Assembly (NCBI GenBank): GCA_015039465.1
Contig: MU130307.1
Coordinates: 1-30,248, forward strand
Origin: Phlegmacium glaucopus
Lineage: Eukaryota > Basidiomycota > Agaricomycetes > Agaricales > Cortinariaceae
Direction: 5' to 3'
DNA length: 30,248 bases
Shown: positions 1 to 8,561 of the stretch, piece after piece
Layout: each line of letters starts with the position of its first letter
How positions within the stretch are numbered: the first letter of the stretch is position 1
Made by a program: the position numbers and the translations under genes
The notes under the pieces: model-generated
Seen by the model: the letters and a program-made list of their open reading frames with translations, nothing else
The model's database searches: none
Told to the model about the DNA's origin: nothing

Positions 1-215
1 GGGAAAGTGATGACAAAGGAATAGTTGTTATGACAAAGGTGTGGTAAGGTGTTCGGGATGTCGTCGGAAGAGTCGGAGTGATACGGAGAAGTCTCGGAGT
101 CGGACGTAGGAGGAGTAGAGTCGGAGACAAGGGAAAGTACTGGAACGGAGTACGGACTACCGGAAACAACTCTGTCGGAGTCGGACCAGAGTAACGTGTG
201 ACGGAATGTAACACT
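1..215. other. Block that reads as complement without reversal (left edge)
   Basis: The first 210 bases contain 16 CG dinucleotides and no GC, the opposite of the usual CpG depletion in repeats. Reading the bases backwards without complementing them gives an Ala/Glu/Lys/Arg-rich helical peptide with only one stop (a TGA), containing for example MRRMQAEALKRHSEAEK and GLVEWCGNSIVDKE. Neither strand read normally gives a comparable frame. Ordinary sequence starts by about 220, where similarity to 4510-4611 begins. The right edge of the window (28.3 kb onward) behaves the same way and much more convincingly. The protein family was not identified. The block is short, so confidence is moderate. Confidence 0.6.
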
Positions 216-219
216 CGCG

Positions 220-326
220 CATATGGCTAAGAACATGCTTTCTGGACTTGTTTAACTGTCGAGAATAAGGATTCCTCAATTGCCCAGTGATCTTCACAGC
301 CGGACTTTGGGATCATACAGGCCCAG
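220..326 (+). repeat. Dispersed repeat, copy 1
   Basis: Matches 4510-4611 in the same orientation over about 100 bp. Shared landmarks are ATGCTTTCTGGACTT / ATGCTTTCCGGACTT, GAGAATAAGGATT and GATCATACAGGCCCAG. Similarity stops just after CAGGCCCAG in both copies, so that looks like an element edge. No coding potential was seen. Confidence 0.75.
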
Positions 327-417
327 TACACATTTTGGATCGGTATTCAGGAAACCGTTCAGACAACGAGAACCCAAAGTGGCTTAGCATTTCGACTGTT
401 ACATTACGAAGGCGGCT

Positions 418-440
418 ATACGCCGCCTTCCTTCTTTAAA
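418..440. repeat. Perfect 9-bp hairpin
   Basis: GAAGGCGGC (418-426) and GCCGCCTTC (432-440) pair perfectly around a 5-nt loop. It is GC-rich in an otherwise mixed context. No role can be assigned. Confidence 0.7.
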
Positions 441-583
441 TTCAGAACGGCTTCTCCACTTCTTCTACCCAGGCTTGAACCACAGCACTTGTGGGTGAGG
501 GCCACCGCTCCGCGTGGCATATACAAGTCCCTTCAAATGAAATTATATTGGTATTTTTATAGCGTCTTCGTGAGTGCTGAGTT

Positions 584-1518
584 TCTTAAAGATGCTAGGG
601 ACTGGTTCGAGTAGGCCGTTGCCTTCAGCACGGCAGATCCGAGTTCCCTTGCACATGGGAAATTATGTAAACAGCACTGCAATTTGTGATCGACAAATCC
701 CTAAGTCTGATATATCACCAATGTTGCCCTCAGTGCTACAGCGAAGAAAACGAAGTACAATATTATCAGGTACACAAAAGCAGCGAAGGAACCAAAAGAT
801 AAGGTCGTCCGACACATAACAAATACTCTAATAAATGCAATACAACTTATACAAGGGTTGAAACCCCAGGGCCACAAATATTTCGAATCGGAGACATAGT
901 TGAAATCCAGGTTTCATTAATTGTCGTACCACTCAAGGACAACAAATTCAAGATGATCGTGGTACTCAGGTCAATCGCATTGTTGGATCCGTATTTTAGC
1001 CAGGTAAGAATATCATTGTAAAGCTATCTATTGCATTCATTTACTCGTTATTATATGTACCAGGAAGCATCAAAAGTCGAATGCGATCGGAGCCACAGGC
1101 TATACAAACAACTTTGAAGCGACGGGTTGGATACGGGGATTTCTCAGATGACGAAGGAAGCCAAATGGCAGTTGACAAGCACATCGATCAGCGACAAAAA
1201 GCATGAATATCTTGGGGTTGTAACGTAGTTTTCTTGCCGCACTTGACAGTACAATACGCAAATATGATTCTCTCCATGTACGCTACAAGAAATTAGCTCC
1301 AGTGAAAACCAACTTTGCTTTCTCCTGTAAATAATGGTTGTCTTCTGTTTCGGCTTTAGACAGAACGTAAATATCCAAATTAGGTTAAATACAATCAGAT
1401 TGCAGATAAGTCCGAATTCGAATCCCGACCGGCTAAACCCGCACAAATAGATGCCAACTCGTTCATTTTGCGGGCCCAGGTTGTAAAGACCGAGTTCTCA
1501 ATACTGAGAACTCGGAAT
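584..1518. mobile_element. Insertion inside the left arm of the inverted-repeat element
   Basis: This stretch separates two arm segments that lie side by side in the opposite arm (2184-2444), so it is inferred to be a later insertion. Only short frames without convincing ATG starts are seen in it. Its right edge holds a perfect 11-bp hairpin (1490-1515). Exact borders are uncertain by about 10-20 bp, and no target duplication was recognised. Confidence 0.45.
1490..1515. repeat. Perfect 11-bp hairpin
   Basis: CCGAGTTCTCA (1490-1500) and TGAGAACTCGG (1505-1515) pair perfectly across a 4-nt loop. The hairpin sits at the right border of the inferred nested insertion and may be one of its termini. 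Confidence 0.75.
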
Positions 1519-1776
1519 ATTGACAGACAACAGTGAGTTCTCACGCGGCAAACAAGGCCATCGCCATCAACACGTGCAATCACGGAAGTTACCGGCAAGT
1601 CTTGCGTTACCTTTGAAAGCCACATCCACTTATAAGAACGAGCCCCTAAAGGGGACTCGTAATCAAGATAGATTACAAAATTTATAGCACCCCCCCCCTT
1701 GTGCATCAGGAGGTATCTAAGTGATATGGATTCGATAACTAACAACGCCCTGTTTGGATTCTGGAATGCCTGTGCT

Positions 1777-1836
1777 TGGGTTTTCGACCGCATGGGTTTT
1801 CGACCGCATGGGTTTTCGACCGCATGGGTTTTCGAA
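1777..1836 (+). repeat. 16-bp tandem repeat, 3.75 copies
   Basis: The unit TGGGTTTTCGACCGCA occurs at 1777-1792, 1793-1808 and 1809-1824, followed by a partial copy to 1836. The full copies are identical. It lies between the arms of the inverted-repeat element. A 16-bp period does not preserve a reading frame, so it is unlikely to encode a repeat peptide. Confidence 0.9.
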
Positions 1837-2462
1837 GTACTTGACTCTACGGTCGTATCTTGGCCATGTGCCGATTGTGAAGTTGTTAATCAGAAGAAAA
1901 AAATCACCTTCTATAGAAAACAACAATGGAGAGAGATCAGTAGAAATTATGTCAGTCCAGGGACTAGAGGCGATGGACGCTAGCAGAGACTTATAATTAG
2001 ATAGCAAAACTAGCAGAGTAGCCTTTATCTCTTTATCTACCTAATGGGGTAAGTACTCTTATCTACTCGGTTCTGACTTCAATCTCCTATCAACGCATGT
2101 ATGGACTCAAATACTCCAACCAAAGAGAAGAATAGTAAGCATCCTGTACAGTAAGCACACAAAAGTCACATGACATTGCTTAAATTACGAGTCCCCTTTA
2201 GGGGCTCGTTCTTATAAGCCGATGCAGCCTTCAAAGGTAACGCAAGACTTGCCGGTAACTTCCGTGATTGCACGTGTTGATGGTGATGGCCTTGTTGATG
2301 GGGCCTTGTTTGCCGCGCGAAAACAATTTACTCACTGTTTTGTTTGTCAATCCCTGCTCCCGAAGACACTATAAAAATACCAGTATAATTTCATTTGAGG
2401 GGACTCGTATGTGCCACGCAGAGCGATGGCCCTCACCCACAAGTTAGAACAAATATAAGTAA

Positions 2463-2942
2463 ATGCATCACTCGTCGAGTTCTTCATTTAACCCCGATGA
2501 TAGGGTCTGTTTCAAGGCCACGAGGGGCGCAAAGTTGAACGTCAAATGTATCTATAATGTCAGTAATACTTATGCTGCTGCAGCCAGCGACTGCCACCTG
2601 ACAATACTGATCGCAGACGATCAATGCTCGCTGGCTCGCCTTGGCCTAGCACCTTGCAGAAGCATGTCGGGCTTTCGTCAGTCAAGCATAGTACCTGCGC
2701 CAGGTAAGCTCACATTTCTAAGTTTCAAAAACCGTGTTTCTGATAGTAAACAGCTGGCAATGCTGCCTGCACAAATTGGGCGTCTATGCAGGCTTCACAA
2801 GGCTTTTTTTTCGCGGACGTTCAAGGATGTTAATATGATAGAAACGAAAGATGTAGGCCTCTACCGTGATTCTCGTCCTTGTTGCCCTGTTGATTTCCGA
2901 TCGCTGAAGATTTACTCAAGATCGAAGATATCAACGTTGTAG
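2463..2942 (+). CDS. Hypothetical 159-residue frame, doubtful
   Basis: An open frame starts at a true ATG (2463) just outside the right arm of the inverted-repeat element and runs to 2942. The peptide has a Ser-rich start and scattered Cys residues, with no membrane segment, repeat or motif that I recognise. Codon use gives no strong sign of coding, and no splice signals were resolved. It may be a chance frame in repeat-rich DNA or a relic exon. Confidence 0.2.
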   Translation: MHHSSSSSFNPDDRVCFKATRGAKLNVKCIYNVSNTYAAAASDCHLTILIADDQCSLARLGLAPCRSMSGFRQSSIVPAPGKLTFLSFKNRVSDSKQLAMLPAQIGRLCRLHKAFFSRTFKDVNMIETKDVGLYRDSRPCCPVDFRSLKIYSRSKISTL

Positions 2943-3265
2943 TTTTTAACAATATTATCAGCGATTCTTGAAGTTGTGCCCAACAAACATATATAGAGGG
3001 ACCCTAACACAAAACGTCTCCATGTCGATAGGTAACTTTCCATTCCAATTTTTGCGTAATCTTGTTTCATTTACCATCGTCTAGCATCAATGGCAAAAGA
3101 ATATTAGTTCTGCGTTGGCCAGCCTCAACATATCTTCGAAGTGGCCGAATCCCTAATTCAACCAAAAGCGAATATCAGAAGGCAGGCACCAAACATTTTC
3201 TTATTCGTATCCATTCTCTTATCTCTACCCAGCAGACCAAATCCAACTGAAATCGATCCCGATCG

Positions 3266-3297
3266 ATGATGGGCGTGTACGAGATGCCGCCCATCAT
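3266..3297. repeat. Perfect 10-bp hairpin
   Basis: ATGATGGGCG (3266-3275) and CGCCCATCAT (3288-3297) pair perfectly around a 12-nt loop. It lies about 440 bp upstream of the weak gene at 3711. No function assigned. Confidence 0.65.
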
Positions 3298-3710
3298 GCG
3301 AAGACGGCGGGTACCCCTCGGGTTGACCCCACTGGCTTGGCGTCCTATCACCTGTCCTCCGTGCGTCATCCTTTCTTTTCATCCTCGTTTCGCTTACCTA
3401 TAATTTTTCGTACAGCATATCCCATAGCAATCAAGCCCCCAGTTCTTTCGCCGCAGGCCTGTCCAGGCAAACATCAGCAGTCGTCATGACACTCTCTGTT
3501 ACTTCCCTTTCCGTTCTTCCCCGTTTTGCATGCTATAATTTCCTTACGGCGAATCCCACAGTAAACTCAGTTATTCTCGAATCTCCCGCCAGTGGTCCTT
3601 TGACCTCAGCCTGGACTGGGCAGCCAACTCTGGCGCCTTTAAATCTGCAAGGCCACTTTACGATCCTTAAGCCGCCGTGACCATCTCACCCTCCCATACA
3701 CACAATTCCG

Positions 3711-4260
3711 ATGGTTGGATCATCCACTCAACCGGCCACCGACGCTACTGCAGACAACGAAATGGATGTCGACTATTCTTCCATGGACATCGATGAGCCA
3801 GTTGACGATGATTTCATGGCCATCAACGAACCGGGCAGCCTTTCATCCTCAACTCTATGGGAATCTCTCCAGTGCTATGACCGTTGACGAATCTGGCAGC
3901 ATATATTAGGCCGGCCCCGCCCCATCAAAGTCGTCGAAACCCTCCAGTCTGAGTGCTCACAGTACCCATGTGCCTGCGGAACCGAACTTTGCAGCGTCGA
4001 AGCCTCTCCGTAATAGCAAAGGGTTTCCTCCTCGGACTCGTGCTCGCAAGGGTCTCTCAGTGTCAAATCCAGCCTTCCCCACACAGGCGGTCCCAAGGTT
4101 TGACTGGGATATCTCAAGCACTCCGAGGTCGGGCAGATCGAAGTCGTTGGCAGTAGAGGAAAAGGTGGGGCGAGAGAAAGGAAGGCCAAGGTCAAAGAAG
4201 CTGAAAAATGAACCATACCATAGGTCTACGGTGGTTTGGGAGGCTGCGGAGCCCAGATGA
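3711..4260 (+). pseudogene. Small acidic/basic protein gene, probably spliced or broken
   Basis: From the ATG at 3711 a frame of 58 codons gives an acidic, Ser/Asp-rich peptide (DNEMDVDYSSMDIDEPVDDD) and stops at 3885-3887. A second frame, open from about 3910 to the TGA ending at 4260, gives a Ser/Pro/Lys/Arg-rich peptide with the AT-hook-like cluster GRPRSKKLK. The two differ in frame and sit 25 bp apart. A short intron ending at ATATATTAG (3901-3909) would join acidic and basic halves, but no convincing donor was found, so a frameshift is equally possible. An acidic N-terminus followed by a basic tail suggests a nuclear protein. This is inference only; I do not recognise the family. Confidence 0.35.
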
Positions 4261-4959
4261 ACTACTTGAGGCTGCCTCGCAGTTGATTATTCCATCGACT
4301 GGCCATTCTTGGGCCGTGCTCTAAATTTCACTAAGGCAGCAGCAGCACTAAGTAGCTTCGTAGTTGCAAAGCTCGTCATTTGGCAATGTTCGTAAACCAT
4401 GCATTTTCGAGACCAATTCATTTCATCAAAGCATTATCAAAATGATAAATTGTTGCAAGTTGCAGTTGTGTAGATACCTCCCTTTCTGACCTCCGTCAAC
4501 GAAGAGCTGCATAATAAGCAATATGCTTTCCGGACTTAACTGCCGAGAATAAGGATTTCCCGATTACCCCTGTAATCTTCAGAACTGGACTTTGAGATCA
4601 TACAGGCCCAGGGGCAGGGATCTGTTGCCCTGATGACGGCGTTGTCCTGGCACCAGTCACGGTGGATTTATATAAATATTTGGTCCATCGCAAGGATAGC
4701 TATTTATTTGAGGCCTTGAGGAAGGACACTGAATGCAGAGATATTAGAGTCAGAAGCAGACCACGATTCAAGTAAGACGCGTACGTGGACCAATTTGAAC
4801 TTGTCAACTTGACCGACCGAATTTGTTACTTACACATTTTCCCTCACGCCGCCAGTCAGAAGAACATGAGATATGAATTTGGTAGGATAATGTACAAGGA
4901 GTAGTGAGAATATAAGACTGTAATTATACCAATGACGAAAGACGAAACAAAGAAATATA
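4261..4959. other. Non-coding spacer downstream of the TPR-CHAT gene
   Basis: No convincing gene is present on either strand. The stretch contains the second dispersed-repeat copy (4510-4611). The minus-strand TPR-CHAT gene ends at 4960, so 4800-4959 probably carries its 3' untranslated region; no clear polyadenylation signal could be chosen. Confidence 0.5.
4510..4611 (+). repeat. Dispersed repeat, copy 2
   Basis: About 100 bp similar to 220-326 in direct orientation, with substitutions and one small indel near the start (CGGACTTAACTG against TGGACTTGTTTAACTG). Both copies end in CATACAGGCCCAG. The divergence suggests an old repeat family. Confidence 0.75.
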
Positions 4960-7900
4960 TCAGTAGCCGAAGTGCACATATGGAACCCATGTCAAGAATG
5001 CGGCGTCACCTTCTCGAAGCCTCTCTCGAACCTTCCTAGTAGCGTAATCCAACGCATAGGCTGCCCGAGTGCTGTCCAATCCATCCAAACCCTTCTCTCT
5101 AAGCAAATATTCATAGAACTCTGTCGCAAACATTGGCCCATGCTTATCGGAAATACTCCACATCGTACCAACCACACCTCGATAACCAGCAGCAAGCATA
5201 CCAGCTGCAAGATGGACGACTTCCTCCGATAATTTGAGGTCTCCTTTGCTTGTCTGGCATGCTGAAAGGAAAGCCAAGTCCAGGTTTGGGATTTGCTCCT
5301 TCATGATCTCGAGCAGCTCCAAGCGCCCATCATGGAGACACAGGCCGCTCTCAAGAGGCTCCTGGACATCTTGCACTCCATGGCACGCAAAGTGAGCCCA
5401 GCTACGGGACTTCATCTCTGCCTTCACCTTCTCTCTAGTTGCCTTGGAGTCCTCCAACAACAATGCATCAACAGCGGTTCCTTTCATCAATGCTTCGAGG
5501 GCATGCGTCTCTGTTCGGGTTGAGGGTATGGAGGAAAGACCCGGAGTGTTAGGTTGGCTGATAAGGACGAGGCTGGTACATTTGGAAGGGGTGGATGATG
5601 CAATAAGTTTATCGTTAAGGGAGCGGACAGTTGGTGTATACGACGAAACCACGAAATCGGAAATGCATGATCCTGGCTGGTATGCTGAGCCATATACCCC
5701 AGCTGCGTGGAGTGGAAGAAATGCGAGTGGACCGGTTGGGCACCACCATATACGGCGGCGAACTGAAAGATTTGGAGGGGACTGCAAAAGATCAGTATAA
5801 ATAAGTTGACAATAGGCAACGCCTTACAGAGTATCCTAGCGCTTTGAGAATTGGTTGGACAACTTTACACCAAAGTTCATTTAGAACAACCAACATAGAT
5901 GATGGGTGAAGGGAGACACGCTGAGGCATGCGATCATGATCTTCCACCTTCCGTTGCTTGAGTAGGCCAAATTGAAGGGTCTTCTGTAGTTGCTCTGCTT
6001 GCACGAGACTGAAGTTCTCTAGAGGGATATGCAGAGGCTCCTCGTTCTCAGCTATAAGAGCCAAGGCATCACATCGGGTGCTGTGAATGTTGAAGATGAT
6101 GACTGGACCATCAGAAGGTAATGAGGACAGGAAGTCGCTGGCCTTAGGTGGTTGAAGAAAGTCATGGAAATCCGGAAGATCCCGAATCTCTTTGAGAAGT
6201 TGCCTGTACTCTGTAGCATGGAGGGTATGATTTCTAGTGGCATCCTGAAGACGAATGTCTTCTGCAAGTGTAGCATGCGAAGAAGGAATAGACAGTGCTG
6301 AACGAGTTCCGTAGGACTCTAAAGCACTTGCAACCTGTATGAAGTGATTGGCCAAGGATGGATTCTTGATGCGGAGATTGTCAATTGGTGTACGGAGTTG
6401 GTTGAGTTGATTCCACACCAAGCAGCGGCCTTGCTCAAGCCATTGAAGTGCAAGATCGGCTTTATTGAAACAGAGAGCGGTAGCCACAGCAGATCCCACA
6501 AGATCAGAATAGTCATGAAGGTTAGCATGACGGCGATGGATTGTTTGTTCCAACCCAGCAACCTCTGAGAGCAGACTAATGGCATTCGCAAAATCAATCA
6601 AGCAGTGAGAGTCATCATAGACTGAGGATAGCTGGGCCGCACGGATGGCAGACTTCAGACGAATGGATGGGGTGCCATTTGCGTCAGCAGCCCGACGATA
6701 TGAAGCAACACTGTTTTGGATATCAGGGAAATGATTAGCGTGTTGGAAGCGGTACCAGTAAGAATGGCCAAGATTTTTGAGGTAAGATGGAAGGTTTGCA
6801 TTGCCAGAAGGTGTGGATTCAACAGCATTCTGGCAGTGGGATATGGCATGGTCAATATCCTGGATGTCACCAGTGTATTTAAAGCGATATGAGCATGAAG
6901 CTCCAAGGTTGTTGAACAAACTTGCACAGTCAGCATGGCCAGAAGGAGTGGATTCAACAGCAGTCTGGTGGTGGGATAGGGCATGGTCAATATCATGGAG
7001 GTCACCAGTGTGTCGAAAACGAAGTAAGTATGAACTTCCAAGGCTGTTGAACCAACGGTGAGCATGGCCAGAAGGAGCAGATTCAACAGCCTTCTGGTGG
7101 TGGGATATGGCATAGTTGATATCCTGGAGGTTGCCAGTGCATTCAAAGCGACATGAGTATGAACTCCCAAGGTTGCCAAACAAAGTCGGAAGGTGCGCAT
7201 GGCCAGAAGGAGTGGATTCAACAGCAGTCTGGTGATGGGATAGGGCATGGTCTATATCATGGAGGTTACCAGTGTGTTGAAAGCGACGTAAGTATGAACT
7301 TCCAAGGTTGTTGAACCAACTTGGAAGGTCAGCATGGCCAGAAGAAGCAGATTTAACAGCCTTCTGGTGGTGGTATATGGCATGGTCAATATCCTGGAGG
7401 TTGCCAATGCATTCAAAGCGACATAAGTATGAATTTCCAAGGTTGTTGAACCGACTTGGAAGGTGAGCATGGCCAGAAGGAGTGGATTCAACAGCCTTCT
7501 GGTGGTGAGATATAGCATGGTCAATATCCTGGAGGTTACCAGTGTGTTCAAAGCAACGTGAGTATGAACTTCCAAGGTTGTCAAACAAAATTGGAAGGAG
7601 AGCATGGCCAGAAGGAATGCATTCAATAGCACTCTGGTGGTAGGATATTGCTTGGTCAATATCCTGGAGGTTGCCAGTGTGTTTAAAGCGAAGTGAGTAT
7701 GAAGTTCCAATGTTATTGAATCTGTTTGGAAGGTCAGCATGGCCAAATGGAGCAGATTCAACAGCCATCTGGTGGTAGGATATGGCATGGTCAATATCCT
7801 GCAGGTTGCCAGTGCGTTCAAAGCAAAGTGCATATGAATTTCCAAGGTTGTTGAACAAATTTGAAAGGTTAGGATGGCTGGAAGGAGTGGATCCAACAGC

Positions 7901-8079
7901 ATTCTGGTGGAGGGATATGGCATGGTCAATATCCTGGAGGTCACCAGTGTGTTTAAAGCGACATGCATATGAAGTTCCAAGGTTGTTGAACCAACTCAGA
8001 AGCTCAGAATGGCCAGAAGGGGTGGATTGGACAGCATTCTGGTGGTGAGATATGGCATGGTCAATATCCTGGAGGTTAC
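4960..8079 (-). CDS. TPR-CHAT protein, 3' part (ten TPR units and CHAT domain)
   Basis: Two exons: 8079-5828 and 5781-4960, separated by a 46-nt intron. Exon 1 begins inside a TPR-like array of 45-residue units (consensus NLQDIDHAISHHQ...STPSGHADLP...NNLGSSY..RF.HTG). A helical linker follows (LQWLEQGRCLVWNQLNQLRTP), as is typical between TPRs and CHAT domains. Exon 2 is the CHAT (caspase/HetF-like) domain, with His in HFACHG (codon 5380-5382) and Cys in LSACQTSKG (5257-5259), so the expected catalytic pair is present. It ends VPYVHFGY and a TGA. The family acts as caspase-like proteases or signalling modules; the substrate here is unknown. The copia insertion at 8080 removed the 5' part (13607-14704). 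The frame stays open into the LTR to 8110, but only a GTG is there, so this half has no ATG of its own at the junction. Confidence 0.9.
5782..5827 (-). other. 46-nt intron of the TPR-CHAT gene
   Basis: On the minus strand the intron starts GTAAGG at 5827, has a CTGAT branch-like motif about 12 nt before the end, and ends TTTTGCAG at 5782. It is phase 0: the Ser codon TCT (5830-5828) is followed by TCC (5781-5779). Removing it joins the linker to the CHAT exon in one frame; the unspliced frame ends soon after. Length and signals fit basidiomycete introns. Confidence 0.92.
6731..8074 (-). repeat. Ten TPR-like 45-residue units (135-bp repeat)
   Basis: Ten consecutive units of 45 residues, one of 43, show strong conservation of DIDHAIS.HQ, SGHA and NNLG.SY. 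Changes concentrate at a few positions in each unit, as expected for a ligand-contact surface. The period is 135 bp, so the array is also a coding minisatellite prone to unequal exchange. A degenerate unit (HFPDIQNSVASYRRA) follows at the C-terminal side. Four more units lie beyond the copia at 13610-14149. Confidence 0.93.
8075..8079. repeat. Target-site duplication, left copy
   Basis: GTTAC directly precedes the 5' LTR and recurs at 13607-13611 directly after the 3' LTR. Five bases is the usual copia duplication. On the minus strand it is part of a conserved Gly-Asn (GGT AAC) in the TPR unit. Confidence 0.97.
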
Positions 8080-8150
8080 TGTTGGTATTTGGAGTAAGCA
8101 AAAAGGCCACCGTAGACTAAGTAAGGGAAGGGCCACCGAAGTCAAATATG

Positions 8151-8175
8151 GATAGTGGCATTACGGGCCACTATC
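8151..8175. promoter_or_regulatory. LTR hairpin
   Basis: GATAGTGGC (8151-8159) and GCCACTATC (8167-8175) pair perfectly across 7 nt. It recurs in the 3' LTR at 13315-13339. It lies just upstream of the TATA-like tract, where a transcription-factor site or RNA structure could sit. Confidence 0.6.
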
Positions 8176-8187
8176 ATTGTTTCTACA

Positions 8188-8199
8188 AGTATATATACT
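8188..8199 (+). promoter_or_regulatory. TATA-like tract of the copia LTR
   Basis: AGTATATATACT is a palindromic TATA-like sequence about 100 bp into the LTR. It is the best core-promoter candidate. Because it is palindromic it could in principle also support antisense transcription into the truncated TPR-CHAT 3' part. Confidence 0.5.
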
Positions 8200-8222
8200 A
8201 CATAGACTTATTGCTCTACCTC

Positions 8223-8387
8223 AGTCCGTTGTATCGTGACTGAGGTGAGCAATCTACTAAACTTACTTTACCTTACTATGCTTACCGTTGCCTAGTCATT
8301 GTGATCTTAATCACTATCTAGGTACGGGAAAATATATTTAGTCCGTTGTATCGTGACTGAGTCATTGTGATCTTAATCACTATCTAG
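8223..8387 (+). repeat. Duplicated blocks inside the LTR
   Basis: A 22-bp block (8223-8244) recurs at 8340-8361, and a 27-bp block (8295-8321) recurs at 8361-8387; in the second occurrence the two blocks are fused. The first 22-bp block contains the inverted pair CTCAGTC/GACTGAG. The arrangement suggests duplicated enhancer or packaging modules. Confidence 0.85.
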
Positions 8388-8442
8388 CTTAATCTAAGCA
8401 TGTCTATACATAGACTACAACTTAGCGGTTCAGATTTCTACA

Positions 8443-8452
8443 GGTTATGGGC
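8443..8452 (+). promoter_or_regulatory. Primer-binding site (half-tRNA type)
   Basis: GGTTATGGGC begins directly after the LTR. It is complementary to GCCCATAACC of the anticodon arm of initiator methionine tRNA. Drosophila copia uses the same internal-fragment priming rather than the tRNA 3' end. Ten bases match; beyond that, comparison needs the host tRNA. Confidence 0.75.
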
Positions 8453-8561
8453 TTGCATCACGCTTTATACAAGACGTGATGTAGACATCTTTTCCGCGAA
8501 ACAAATACCGGAGTTATTTCTCTTTTGTTCTGGCAACTTCATTATTCTTCTGTCTGCAACT

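Larger units (their letters stand above)
487..2444. mobile_element. Inverted-repeat element with a nested insertion
   Basis: The left arm begins ACTTGTGGGTGAGGGCC at 487, and the right arm ends with its inverse at 2444. Arm similarity runs about 487-580 against 2355-2444. It resumes at about 1519-1663 against 2184-2335, including a shared GCCCCTAAAGGGGACTCGTAAT-like segment. In the right arm the two parts are nearly adjacent; in the left arm they are about 940 bp apart. The simplest reading is a non-autonomous terminal-inverted-repeat element with arms of about 260 bp whose left arm later received an insertion. No transposase and no clear target duplication were found. Confidence 0.65.
8080..8442 (+). 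repeat. 5' LTR of the copia element
   Basis: Runs from TGTTGG to CTACA, 363 bp, with no difference found against 13244-13606. It contains a 9-bp hairpin (8151-8175), a palindromic TATA-like tract (8188-8199) and two internal duplicated blocks (8223-8387). The TATA-like tract makes the R start likely downstream of about 8215; this is inferred. Confidence 0.97.

Noticed and set aside
1490..1515. Rho-independent terminator
   Set aside because: The hairpin has no U tract and the DNA is eukaryotic nuclear.
6655..7980. Long minus- and plus-strand frames overlapping the TPR array
   Set aside because: They are shifted readings of the same 135-bp repeat; only one frame gives the conserved TPR-like units and joins the CHAT exon.
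6731..8074. CRISPR-like array
   Set aside because: The 135-bp periodicity is a coding repeat with no constant repeat plus variable spacer structure.
8110..8110. Frame start shown as Met at 8110 for the CHAT half
   Set aside because: The codon is GTG inside the LTR, not an ATG. The frame is open only because the LTR happens to lack a stop there.
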